Shown: positions 17,637-26,671 of the stretch, in pieces | Layout of the letters: every line of letters begins with the position of its first letter | How positions within the stretch are numbered: position 1 is the stretch's first letter | Assembly: GCF_010993705.1 (NCBI RefSeq) | Contig: NZ_WOFO01000003.1 | Location: 62,001-126,000, forward strand | DNA length: 64,000 nt | Direction of reading: 5' to 3' | Source: Cyclobacterium sp. SYSU L10401 | GTDB taxonomy: Bacteria; Bacteroidota; Bacteroidia; Cytophagales; Cyclobacteriaceae | Translations under genes and position numbers: made by a program | The notes under the pieces: generated by a model | What the model saw: the letters and a program-made list of their open reading frames with translations, nothing else | Database searches by the model: none | Told to the model about the DNA's origin: nothing

Positions 17637-18878
17637 TCAGGATAATGTTTCTGATTTTTTTATGGCACGGTAGGTTCTCCTCCTCAGCAAAGGGAGGCTT
17701 CTGGCATAGTAAAGGCCCATAAGTAAAACCCCCATACTTCCAAACAACAAGGTACGTGGTGCACCGATCCAGTCTGTCAGCAGTCCTATTATAAAGCTTC
17801 CCAGGGAAAGTGCACCCATAAACATCATGATATAAAAACTCAGCACCCTGCCTCGTTTTTCTTCCGGTGCAATGGTTTGCAGTAAAGTGTTGGAACCAGT
17901 GAAAATAATCACCCTTCCCAGACCTGTGGTTACCAAGGCCAGTAAAGATACCCATAAAATGGTACTGAATGAAAAAACAGCCAGCCCCAAACCAAAGGTT
18001 ATCGTTCCAAGAAGAATCAATTTATCCAGGCCCACCACATTGTTTCTGGCGCCCACAAAAAACGCTCCCAATAATGAGCCGATTCCTACCGCACTGGTCA
18101 TGTACCCAAAGATGACGGCATCTCCCAGAAATACCTCAGCCGCAACCACGGGGAGGATTACCATATATGAGACGCCGATCAAGGTAACTCCTGCTACAAA
18201 AAGGATCAGGAAGCGTATGTGTTTGGTTTTGACGGCAAATACAGCACCCTCCCTAAATTCCTTCCTGAAATTTTTTACCGGGTTTCTTTTGCCCGAGGGC
18301 TGGTACCGGATAAAAGTAAAAATCACGACTACGGCCACACTTGCCCCCGCATATAACAGAAAACAATACCCTTCCCCAATTATGGGTATCAGTATTCCCG
18401 CCAGTGCAGGTCCCACAATTCTGGCTGTATTGAAAAGGGAGGAATTCAAGGCAATGGCGTTGGTCAGGTAGCTTTTATTTTCTACCAGGTCATTGACAAA
18501 GGCATGCCTGGAAGGCATTTCCATTCCACTTACCAGGCCAAAGACTATTTCCAAAACCAACAAGGTTTGAAAATTTATGTTGTCACTGATGGTCAGAATG
18601 GCCAAAACTATGGCATTCAGGGCTATGATGGATTGACAGACCATTAATAGGCGGTGCTTGTTGTACCGATCTGCCAGTACCCCCGCCACCGTAGAGAACA
18701 GAAATGCTGAAATTTCTCTTGAGAAGGATACCAGACCCAAAAGCAATGCAGATCCGGTTAGCCGGTATACCAGCCAGCCAACCGCCACCTGTTTCATCAT
18801 ATTGCCCAGGTTGGAAAAGGCCTGTCCGGTGAAGAAATAACGGTAGTTGGCAGATGACAGGGATTTAAAAATGAGCAT
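17637..18878 (-). CDS. MFS transporter (EntS/MFS_3 type)
   Basis: 413 residues and about twelve membrane helices. Motif A-like GVLADRYNKHRLL lies after helix 2, and the overall layout (FFTGQAFSNLGNMMKQVAVGWLVYRLTGS start) is that of the MFS_3 group, which contains enterobactin exporter EntS and multidrug exporters. Likely exports a small hydrophobic or siderophore-like compound across the inner membrane. No siderophore synthesis gene is nearby. First gene of a probable pair with the TspO-like protein. Confidence 0.88.
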   Translation of the reverse strand: MLIFKSLSSANYRYFFTGQAFSNLGNMMKQVAVGWLVYRLTGSALLLGLVSFSREISAFLFSTVAGVLADRYNKHRLLMVCQSIIALNAIVLAILTISDNINFQTLLVLEIVFGLVSGMEMPSRHAFVNDLVENKSYLTNAIALNSSLFNTARIVGPALAGILIPIIGEGYCFLLYAGASVAVVVIFTFIRYQPSGKRNPVKNFRKEFREGAVFAVKTKHIRFLILFVAGVTLIGVSYMVILPVVAAEVFLGDAVIFGYMTSAVGIGSLLGAFFVGARNNVVGLDKLILLGTITFGLGLAVFSFSTILWVSLLALVTTGLGRVIIFTGSNTLLQTIAPEEKRGRVLSFYIMMFMGALSLGSFIIGLLTDWIGAPRTLLFGSMGVLLMGLYYARSLPLLRRRTYRAIKKSETLS

Positions 18879-18928
18879 GGCTACGAACCTGTTGTTAATA
18901 CAAAGCCAATCTCCTCACTAAAAGGATT

Positions 18929-18968
18929 CCATTGTTAGTTCAGACCGGCTGAATTAACAATGGATTTT
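18929..18968. terminator. Long hairpin terminator
   Basis: A 15-bp stem (CCATTGTTAGTTCAG / CTGAATTAACAATGG, one G-T pair) with a 5-base loop, followed by ATTTTTA on the plus strand and only a weak T-tract on the minus strand. It sits between two minus-strand genes and probably ends the GH3-family transcript. Confidence 0.6.
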
Positions 18969-18982
18969 TATTCCTTTTGGTT

Positions 18983-20521
18983 TCAATGATCTGCCAAACT
19001 GGTAGAATTTTTAACAAAATTTTCCCAATCTCCAAAAGCCTCTTCCTTCATTACTCTTGGAAATTTTACCTGGCCGCCTTTCTTCTTTTGTTTTTCATTG
19101 TAGGCGATAAAGGTGGCAGCAGGAATAATTTTAGCCTCTATGGATTTCAAAGCTTTGTTTCTTGCCACTTTATAATTTTTGTTGTTTGCTTGCAGGGATT
19201 GATCTAAAAACGCTGTTAATTCTTCCTCATTGGCTTCTCCTGATTCTTTTCCCAGGTACCAGCGATGCAGGTATTCCCCATTTTCACGAACCGCACTGAC
19301 CGTATATTCCGGAATGGTGATGTTGAATTTTTCCTGGACAGCTTCCATGGCCTGGTCCATTTGATGCACGCTGAGTTGACTACCTACCACATTCAGGAAG
19401 AATTTTGTCCTACCGGTAATCTTTATCTCAGCCCTTTCTTTGTCAGTAAAGGATACCGTATCACCTATCATGTATCTCCAGGCACCGGCCACGGTAGAAA
19501 TGACCAGAATATAATCCTTATCTTCTTCCACTTCTGCGATGGTCAATGCTTTTGCTCTGGGATGTATGGCACCTGAATCATCCATGTTTTCCGGCTCAAA
19601 AGGTACAAATTCGAAAAATATACCATTATCTAAAACCAGTGCCATCGCATCGGTATCGGGCCTTCCCTGGAAGGCCAGGAAGCCTTCTGAAGCCAGGTAG
19701 GTGTCTATGTATATCAATGGATGGGCCAGGTTTTTTTCAAAACTTTTTCTGTGGGGTTCAAATGCCACACCTCCGGGGGTATAGACCGCAAGATTTGGCC
19801 AGATATCATGGATATTATCGACCCCATGGTAGGAAATGACCCTTTTCATCATCAGCTCTATCCAGGATGGAATGCCTGAGATGCTACCAATGTCCCAGTC
19901 TTTGGCCACTGCGGCAATTTTTTCTATCCTTTCGTCCCAATCTTCAATGGCAGAAATTTCCGGGCCCGGTTTATAGAAATTGTTAAACCAAAAAGGTATC
20001 TGGCTCGCACTGATGCCGCTGATCTCTCCCTCCAGAAAACCTTCGTTTTCTTTTAATTCGGTGGAGCTTCCAAGCATCATGATCTGCCTTTCAAAAAAGT
20101 CTGAGGGAAGGTCATATTTGGAAAGGGTCATGATTTGCTGTATGCCTGCCTTCCTAATGGAATCCAACATGTCATCGGTGACCGGGATGTATTTGCTGTT
20201 GCTGGTGGTTCCTGAGCTGACTGCAAAATAACGGTTGGTGCCGGGCCAGGTAATGTCTTCATGGCCTTCCCTGATTTTTTTCCACCACTGATCATAAAGG
20301 CTATCATAATCATGGAAGGGTACCTTTTGTTGGAAATTTAATATGGCATCCTTGGATTTAGTTATGTTTTTAAATCCATGGTACTTCCCAAAGGCGGTGT
20401 CTTTGGCCTTATCCAATAATTCCTGTAGTACTTTTAGTTGTTTTTCTTCAGGCCTGGATTCGGAATTTAGTTTATCACCTAAATCAATGGCTCTTTTTAT
20501 TAGTTCTCCAATTACGGGCAT
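18983..20521 (-). CDS. GH3 auxin-responsive-promoter family acyl-adenylating enzyme
   Basis: A 512-residue protein of the GH3 (acyl-acid amido synthetase) fold, not a glycoside hydrolase. The ATP-binding motif SSGTTSNSK lies at 102-110; WRYMIGD and ITGRTKFFLN are further family motifs. Plant homologues conjugate hormones to amino acids via an acyl-adenylate. Bacterial members are widespread in Bacteroidota but their substrates are largely unknown. No membrane segment; cytoplasmic. It appears monocistronic, flanked by a hairpin downstream and a divergent operon upstream. Confidence 0.9.
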   Translation of the reverse strand: MPVIGELIKRAIDLGDKLNSESRPEEKQLKVLQELLDKAKDTAFGKYHGFKNITKSKDAILNFQQKVPFHDYDSLYDQWWKKIREGHEDITWPGTNRYFAVSSGTTSNSKYIPVTDDMLDSIRKAGIQQIMTLSKYDLPSDFFERQIMMLGSSTELKENEGFLEGEISGISASQIPFWFNNFYKPGPEISAIEDWDERIEKIAAVAKDWDIGSISGIPSWIELMMKRVISYHGVDNIHDIWPNLAVYTPGGVAFEPHRKSFEKNLAHPLIYIDTYLASEGFLAFQGRPDTDAMALVLDNGIFFEFVPFEPENMDDSGAIHPRAKALTIAEVEEDKDYILVISTVAGAWRYMIGDTVSFTDKERAEIKITGRTKFFLNVVGSQLSVHQMDQAMEAVQEKFNITIPEYTVSAVRENGEYLHRWYLGKESGEANEEELTAFLDQSLQANNKNYKVARNKALKSIEAKIIPAATFIAYNEKQKKKGGQVKFPRVMKEEAFGDWENFVKNSTSLADH

Positions 20522-20634
20522 GATTTTATAATATATTGTTGCATGTAAAAGTCTGATTACATAAGCTACAATTATCAGACCACTTTAGTTTGGTAGATAA
20601 TTTACTGAAAATAGGGCTTTTAATAAGGATATAA

Positions 20635-20665
20635 TTGCAGTCCTGCTAATTTTTCTTTACATTTT
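20635..20665 (+). promoter_or_regulatory. Candidate promoter of the 20.7-23.5 kb operon
   Basis: TTG at 20635-20637 and TACATTTT at 20658-20665 with a 20-base spacer approximate the Bacteroidota promoter; the last base of the -7 motif is T instead of G. It lies 24 bases before the ATG at 20690. Confidence 0.35.
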
Positions 20666-20689
20666 CATAACCATAAATACGATCGACAA

Positions 20690-21208
20690 ATGCAATATTT
20701 ACAACATCACTACAAAACTAGCCCTTTTCTCACTTCGCTGTTTACCTTGCTGGCAGCGGTGTTGTTACCGGTAGCAATACATCTGGCTCCTCCCATTCAG
20801 GGAGTTCCTATTGGTGCCCTATTTTTGCCTATGTTTTATGTTCCCCTCATCGCCTTGATTTTGTTTGGGAAAACCCCGGCACTGGCTGCGGCTGTACTTT
20901 CTCCGGCCTTAAATTTCCTAATATCCGGCAATGACCAATGGTCGCTGATGATTCTACTGACTGTAGAATTGACTGTTTTCACCTTCTCTATTGGCTATTT
21001 AAGAGAAAAAATGAGTAATTTCTGGTCCATTATTTTGTCGATATTGCTGGCAAAGGGCATAGGGGCCGCCCTGCTTCTCGGCTTGGGTTTATTACCGCAA
21101 ACACCTATCGATTATTTTATCCAATCGCTAGGGAGGGGCTGGCCAGGGATAATTGTCCTGGTAATCCTGGGTTTTGTCATGCAGGGAAAGCAAGAAAAAT
21201 CAGAATAA
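20690..21208 (+). CDS. Small integral membrane protein (ECF S-component-like)
   Basis: 172 residues with about five or six hydrophobic helices and a compact layout reminiscent of substrate-binding S-components of ECF-type vitamin importers (PIQGVPIGALFLPM, ALAAAVLSPALNF). The family is not recognised with certainty, and no ECF ATPase or T-component is nearby. It is the first gene of a three-gene operon with a phosphoribosyltransferase and a TonB receptor, which suggests it is the inner-membrane step of an uptake route. The substrate is unknown. Confidence 0.6.
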   Translation: MQYLQHHYKTSPFLTSLFTLLAAVLLPVAIHLAPPIQGVPIGALFLPMFYVPLIALILFGKTPALAAAVLSPALNFLISGNDQWSLMILLTVELTVFTFSIGYLREKMSNFWSIILSILLAKGIGAALLLGLGLLPQTPIDYFIQSLGRGWPGIIVLVILGFVMQGKQEKSE

Positions 21209-21232
21209 ACGTAACAACAATTTTATGCTTTA

Positions 21233-21667
21233 ATGAAAACACAGATGCAGGAAAAAATTGACATAACCTTTGATGCCATCAGTGAGGCTTTATATGCTTT
21301 TGATTTTCCTGAAATTGACCTGGTGTTAGGCATAGGTCGGGGAGGAATTTTTCCTGCCTGTATGATTGCCCATCAGCTTGGCGTAGCCATGAAAATAATT
21401 CGGGCCAGCCACAGAAATGACCACAATGAGCCCATCCATGACCCCCCGGAGATTCTGGGTGATTTTAACTGGGATTTTTTCAGTTACCCACGTATCCTGG
21501 TTGTGGATGATGTGGCCGTTACCGGCAAAACCCTGGCTTTAATCAAGGACAAATTGTGCCATAATGAGGTACATACCTTTGTATTGAAAGGTACCGCAGA
21601 CATGGTTTTGTTTCCGAAAGTAAAATCATGTGTCAACTGGCCCTGGCTAAACAATGTAGAGGAATGA
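21233..21667 (+). CDS. Phosphoribosyltransferase (type I PRTase fold)
   Basis: A 144-residue cytoplasmic enzyme with the PRPP-binding loop ILVVDDVAVTGKT (about residues 87-99) and the GIGRGGIFPA loop near residue 34. These are the conserved pyrophosphate and PRPP sites of type I phosphoribosyltransferases such as xanthine or hypoxanthine PRTases. The hood region that decides the base is not diagnostic. It starts 24 bases after the membrane protein, and its stop overlaps the TonB receptor start by four bases (ATGA), so translation is probably coupled. I infer that the imported compound, perhaps a base, is trapped by phosphoribosylation. Confidence 0.8.
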   Translation: MKTQMQEKIDITFDAISEALYAFDFPEIDLVLGIGRGGIFPACMIAHQLGVAMKIIRASHRNDHNEPIHDPPEILGDFNWDFFSYPRILVVDDVAVTGKTLALIKDKLCHNEVHTFVLKGTADMVLFPKVKSCVNWPWLNNVEE

Positions 21668-23511
21668 AAAACCGATTTCTCTACGGAGTATTTTGCCTAC
21701 TACTTGGTCTGAGTGGTTCCTTATCAGCCCAGGAAACAGATACTTTGGGTTTGGATCAGGTGGTAGTAACGGGTACACGAATGGCAAAGTTGGCATCCCA
21801 GGTTACATCCAGTATTTCTGTCATTGACAAAAGCAATTTGAAGGAATCCGGACACATCAATGTACTTCCGGCCCTGGTTCGCCATGTTCCGGGATTGATG
21901 CTCAATGAACGTTCCCTGGTAGGCTTCGGAGTAGGTCCGGGTTCAGGAGGAAATATTTCCATCAGGGGGATCAGTGGTACACCCAACAATAGAATTCTGG
22001 TATTGATAGACGGGCAGCCACAATTTATGGGGATTTTTTCTCATCCCATTGCTGATGCTTATCATAGTTCCGATATTGAAAGGGTAGAGGTGATTAGGGG
22101 AGCTGCCTCCGTGTTATATGGAAGCAATGCCATGGGAGGAGCCATTAACCTGATCACAGATAAGGGGAATGAGGAGGGCTGGTCAGGAAACCTGCAGGCA
22201 GGTATGGGTAGTTTCGGTACCCGCAGCTATACCGGGAGGGTAAATTATGAAAAAGGAAAATGGCAATCCTTGCTTTCTGTCAATAGCAGTAAAACAGATG
22301 GATACAGGGATGATGCCAATGACAGCTTTGAAAACAATGCCCTTTTTTACAAACTGAATTATCAGGCGAAGGAGGATATTCGCATCGCTGCTGATTTTCA
22401 ATTGTCCGATGCCATTTATTTTCATCCGGGAACTTTGTCATCCCCCTTATCTGATGATCGAAGGGATTATTTGCGGGGAAGGGTTGCCTTAGGGTTGGAA
22501 AATCAGGGAGATAAAATTTCAGGGGCAGCCCTTTTTTACCACAACTTTGGTGAACACCAATTTACCAGCGGATTTGAGTCCACAGATTCAAACCAGGGAA
22601 TTAATTTTTATCAGAATCTCCACCTGATACCCGGGCAGACCATTACCCTGGGCGTTGACCACAGTCGATTTGGGGGGGAAGCCATCAATGAGAGCCTTCC
22701 ACCGCAGGCAGCTGCAGGTTTGGATGTTTCCCACCGGATCAATCAAACCGATGTTTATTTACAAATCCAGCAGTCCTTGTGGGAAAAATTACATGTAAAC
22801 CTGGGGGTCAGGGAAATCAATAATTCCCAATTTGGAAAATCAACGGTTCCTCGCTTTGGCCTTTCCTATGAAATAAACCAAAGGAACCTGCTCAAAATTT
22901 CATCGGCTAAGGCTTTTAGAAGCCCATCAGTTGTAGACTTGTATTTGTTTCCACCTGCCAATGATGAGTTGAATCCAGAGACCATGTGGAACCATGAACT
23001 GGGCCTGACCCATGTTTTGCCTGACCAGCACTTGGAGATGGAAGTGGTAGTGTATTACACCAAAGGGGATAACCTGATTCAGTTGGACCCTTCCACTGCT
23101 CCACCGCGTAACAGAAATACTGGTGCATTCAAGAATAAGGGTATTGAAAGTCAGGTCCGGTACAGGCCTGTGGGAATGTTTCATTTGGTTTTTAACTACA
23201 ATTACCTGGATGGAACGGACAACGTATTGTTTGCTCCTAAACATCACCTCAATATGCAAGCCAGTACAAATTTTGGAAAATTATCAGTAGTACCTTTTGT
23301 TCAACAAATTTTTGGATTGAATAATAGTCTGGGTACTGAAAGCAACTCGATTGATTACACCTTATTGAATATGAACTTAACGTATCAGTTGATAGAAGAG
23401 GTAAAATTTTATGTGTTGGCCAACAACCTATTGGACACTTCCTATCAAATGGAAAGTGGCTATCCCATGCCAGGAATAAATATTACTGCAGGAATCAATG
23501 TTGAATTTTAA
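21664..23511 (+). CDS. TonB-dependent outer-membrane receptor
   Basis: 615 residues from ATG 21664, which gives a standard signal peptide ending in LSAQ. An upstream in-frame ATG at 21628 would bury the signal and is rejected. DQVVVTGTR is the TonB-proximal motif, the plug domain spans about 30-150 (SIRGISG, VEVIRGAASVLYGSNAMGGAINLIT), and a BtuB/FepA-like barrel follows, ending in NVEF. It belongs to the small-ligand (vitamin, metal-complex) type rather than the SusC type. Coupled to the phosphoribosyltransferase gene by a 4-base overlap. Confidence 0.93.
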   Translation: MKNRFLYGVFCLLLGLSGSLSAQETDTLGLDQVVVTGTRMAKLASQVTSSISVIDKSNLKESGHINVLPALVRHVPGLMLNERSLVGFGVGPGSGGNISIRGISGTPNNRILVLIDGQPQFMGIFSHPIADAYHSSDIERVEVIRGAASVLYGSNAMGGAINLITDKGNEEGWSGNLQAGMGSFGTRSYTGRVNYEKGKWQSLLSVNSSKTDGYRDDANDSFENNALFYKLNYQAKEDIRIAADFQLSDAIYFHPGTLSSPLSDDRRDYLRGRVALGLENQGDKISGAALFYHNFGEHQFTSGFESTDSNQGINFYQNLHLIPGQTITLGVDHSRFGGEAINESLPPQAAAGLDVSHRINQTDVYLQIQQSLWEKLHVNLGVREINNSQFGKSTVPRFGLSYEINQRNLLKISSAKAFRSPSVVDLYLFPPANDELNPETMWNHELGLTHVLPDQHLEMEVVVYYTKGDNLIQLDPSTAPPRNRNTGAFKNKGIESQVRYRPVGMFHLVFNYNYLDGTDNVLFAPKHHLNMQASTNFGKLSVVPFVQQIFGLNNSLGTESNSIDYTLLNMNLTYQLIEEVKFYVLANNLLDTSYQMESGYPMPGINITAGINVEF

Positions 23512-23523
23512 CCCAAAGAAATC

Positions 23524-24561
23524 ATGAATTCAGGAAATGAAAAAAACAGGCGATCCTTCTTAAAGTCATTGGCAAGCCTGACAGCCGGCATCATGTTACC
23601 CATGAGTTTTTCAGAAGCTAATGAAGTCCCGGAATACATGCAAACGAAAATGGGAAAATTTGTTTTGAAAGATAAATGGGGCGAGTTACTACCTCAAAGA
23701 AAATTTGGAAGTACCGGAGAGGCGGTAACCATGCTTGGTCTGGGAGGAGCCCATATTGCCAGGATGTCTGAAATGGAGGCTGAAAAAACCATTGAAACAG
23801 CCATTGCAGGTGGAATAAGGTTTTTTGATAATGCAGAATCTTATGGAAATGGGACAGGTGAAAGGAGGTATGGGCAATTCCTTACGCCGAAATACCGGGA
23901 TGTTGCTTTTATTCAAAGTAAATCCACCGCAAGAAACGGCAAGACGGCCGAGGCACACCTGGAAGGAACCCTGAAACGCATGAAAACGGACTATTTGGAT
24001 TTGTGGTTAATACATGCTGTTACCAGCCCCGGAGATGTGGACGGAAGGATTCAGAATGGTGTATTGGAGGTGGTGAGGAAAGCTCAGGAAAGTGGAAAGG
24101 TGAGATATGTTGGTTTTTCGGGTCATTCGGATTACAATGCCCACCTCCGTATGTTGGAAAGAACCGATCTCTTGCAGGCCTGTCAAATGCCAATCAATGC
24201 ATTCGACCCGAATTACAAGAGTTTTATTAACAATGTGATGCCCAAACTGGTAGAAATGAAAATGGCTCCCATGGCCATGAAGACCCTGGCCAACGGTGGC
24301 TTTTTTGGAGGTACCTCTCATTTCAACCATGGGGATAAGCCAAAAATCATCCCCCATGCATTAACCGTTGAGGAGGCCGTCCACTTCTCCTGGTCTTTGC
24401 CCATCAGTGTTTTGATTACCGGTGCCGATAATGCTGAAATGCTGAAAGAAAAAATAGGATTTGCCAAGAATTTCAAGGCTTTTGATACGGCCACCCGGAA
24501 CAAGTTAGTTGAAAAAGTGGCTGGTTTTGACGGGAATTTGGTAGAGTATTATAAAGTTTGA
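23524..24561 (+). CDS. Tat-exported aldo/keto reductase
   Basis: A 345-residue aldo/keto reductase with the full catalytic tetrad: D102 and Y107 (FDNAESYG), K133 (QSKS) and H164 (LIHA). The N-terminus has a twin-arginine motif (NRRSFLK) followed by a hydrophobic stretch (LTAGIMLPM), so the folded enzyme is probably exported by Tat with its cofactor. It starts 12 bases after the TonB receptor stop and may be the last gene of that operon. The substrate is unknown; the location suggests it reduces or oxidises a sugar or aldehyde outside the cytoplasm. Confidence 0.88.
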   Translation: MNSGNEKNRRSFLKSLASLTAGIMLPMSFSEANEVPEYMQTKMGKFVLKDKWGELLPQRKFGSTGEAVTMLGLGGAHIARMSEMEAEKTIETAIAGGIRFFDNAESYGNGTGERRYGQFLTPKYRDVAFIQSKSTARNGKTAEAHLEGTLKRMKTDYLDLWLIHAVTSPGDVDGRIQNGVLEVVRKAQESGKVRYVGFSGHSDYNAHLRMLERTDLLQACQMPINAFDPNYKSFINNVMPKLVEMKMAPMAMKTLANGGFFGGTSHFNHGDKPKIIPHALTVEEAVHFSWSLPISVLITGADNAEMLKEKIGFAKNFKAFDTATRNKLVEKVAGFDGNLVEYYKV

Positions 24562-24563
24562 TT

Positions 24564-24627
24564 GAGCTGAAAATTTTAGAGTGCCTTTTCTACAGGCAAC
24601 GAAAGTTTCCCCTCAGCTCGATTTTTG
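24564..24627 (+). terminator. Branched terminator-like structure
   Basis: An outer stem GAGCTGA / TCAGCTC encloses a small inner hairpin (TGCCT / AGGCA) and is followed by GATTTTTG. It starts two bases after the aldo/keto reductase stop and probably ends that transcript. Confidence 0.4.
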
Positions 24628-24671
24628 AGAAATAAAACCACAGGTCGGTTTTAACGATTGCTGTTAAAATT

Positions 24672-24856
24672 TTATTGAATGGCTGTTGGAACATTTCTAA
24701 AGCGTTTCCAGAGAGCGGTCAGGGTTAACTCTGACACAATGTGCCAGATGCCCCACCAGCCTGCAATGATTGACTTGCCACCCAGGCCGTCGAAATAATT
24801 GAAAATCAATACCAAGGCAAGCCCTGAATTTTGAATGTCGTTTCAATGGTAAGTGT
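24672..24856 (-). pseudogene. Remnant of a bile-acid:sodium-symporter-like gene
   Basis: The minus strand reads about 55 residues that look like the C-terminus of a bacterial BASS symporter (IQNSGLALVLIFNYF, GLGG, AGWWGIWHIVS) ending at TAA 24672-24674. Directly upstream the matching TLTIET segment sits in another frame, so a one-base deletion near 24837-24842 separates the halves, and the reading frame hits a stop (TGA) at 24843-24845. Nothing further upstream looks like the rest of the protein. I infer a decayed, truncated gene. The family call is from memory of the motif and is moderately sure. Confidence 0.55.
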
Positions 24857-26112
<1,256 letters not shown>

Positions 26113-26132
26113 TATTGGCATTGACATAGATG

Positions 26133-26168
26133 AATAGGGTTGAAGTTTCCTTCAGCCCTATTTTTTTT
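26133..26168. terminator. Bidirectional terminator between gap and the DUF1801 gene
   Basis: AGGGTTGAAG / CTTCAGCCCT stem (one G-T pair), loop TTTC, extended by A-T pairs and followed by eight T. The stop codon of the minus-strand DUF1801 gene (26158-26160) lies inside the structure, so it probably serves both converging genes. Confidence 0.85.
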
Positions 26169-26613
26169 GTCCTGTTTCGTAACTTTTGACCCATTCTTCC
26201 ATGGTTATTTTTTCCATCAACTGCCCTATCAGTTCATAGGGGATCTTATCTACTTGCCTGAACCGGATACAACTTTTCCCCATATCCAGTTTCCTGCTGC
26301 TATATTTGGGATATTCCTCCCTGAACCAGTTCAATAGTGCCTCATTGGCGTACAATCCCAGGTGGTAGAGGGCGATGTAGTTTTTCTGATTGGCCAGGTT
26401 CACAAAGGGTAAGGGCAGCTTAGGATCTACATGGTAACCTTTGGGATATTTATCCAAGGGGACCACATAGCCAATCATTCCATAGCTGATGGTTTCTTCA
26501 AAACCTTCAGGAATATGATCGATAATGGTTTGTCTCAATTTTTCGAAGGCTTTTTTTCTGTCTTCAGGAATCGTTTCCAGGTATGCGGCGATGTCTACAG
26601 GAGAATGGGACAT
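26158..26613 (-). CDS. DUF1801 (YdhG-like) protein
   Basis: 151 residues from ATG 26613; a TTG two codons upstream is less likely. The motifs PEGFEETISYGMIGY and LYANEALLNWFREEYP, with KSCIRF in the C-terminal half, fit PF08818 (DUF1801, YdhG/CyaY-like superfamily). No catalytic function is established for the family. Soluble and cytoplasmic by prediction. It lies alone, converging on gap. Confidence 0.85.
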   Translation of the reverse strand: MSHSPVDIAAYLETIPEDRKKAFEKLRQTIIDHIPEGFEETISYGMIGYVVPLDKYPKGYHVDPKLPLPFVNLANQKNYIALYHLGLYANEALLNWFREEYPKYSSRKLDMGKSCIRFRQVDKIPYELIGQLMEKITMEEWVKSYETGQKK

Positions 26614-26671
26614 ATTCAATTGATTATATGGGTTTAACGTGTATTTTTTTCTGCGTTGAGTTCAATGGCTT

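Noticed and set aside
17872-18471. A 199-codon plus-strand frame
   Set aside because: Shadow of the MFS transporter gene; rich in Thr, Pro and Lys as expected for antisense of membrane helices.
20522-20689. A cobalamin or other riboswitch upstream of the TonB operon
   Set aside because: Only 168 bases are available and no conserved riboswitch box or strong multi-stem structure was recognised.
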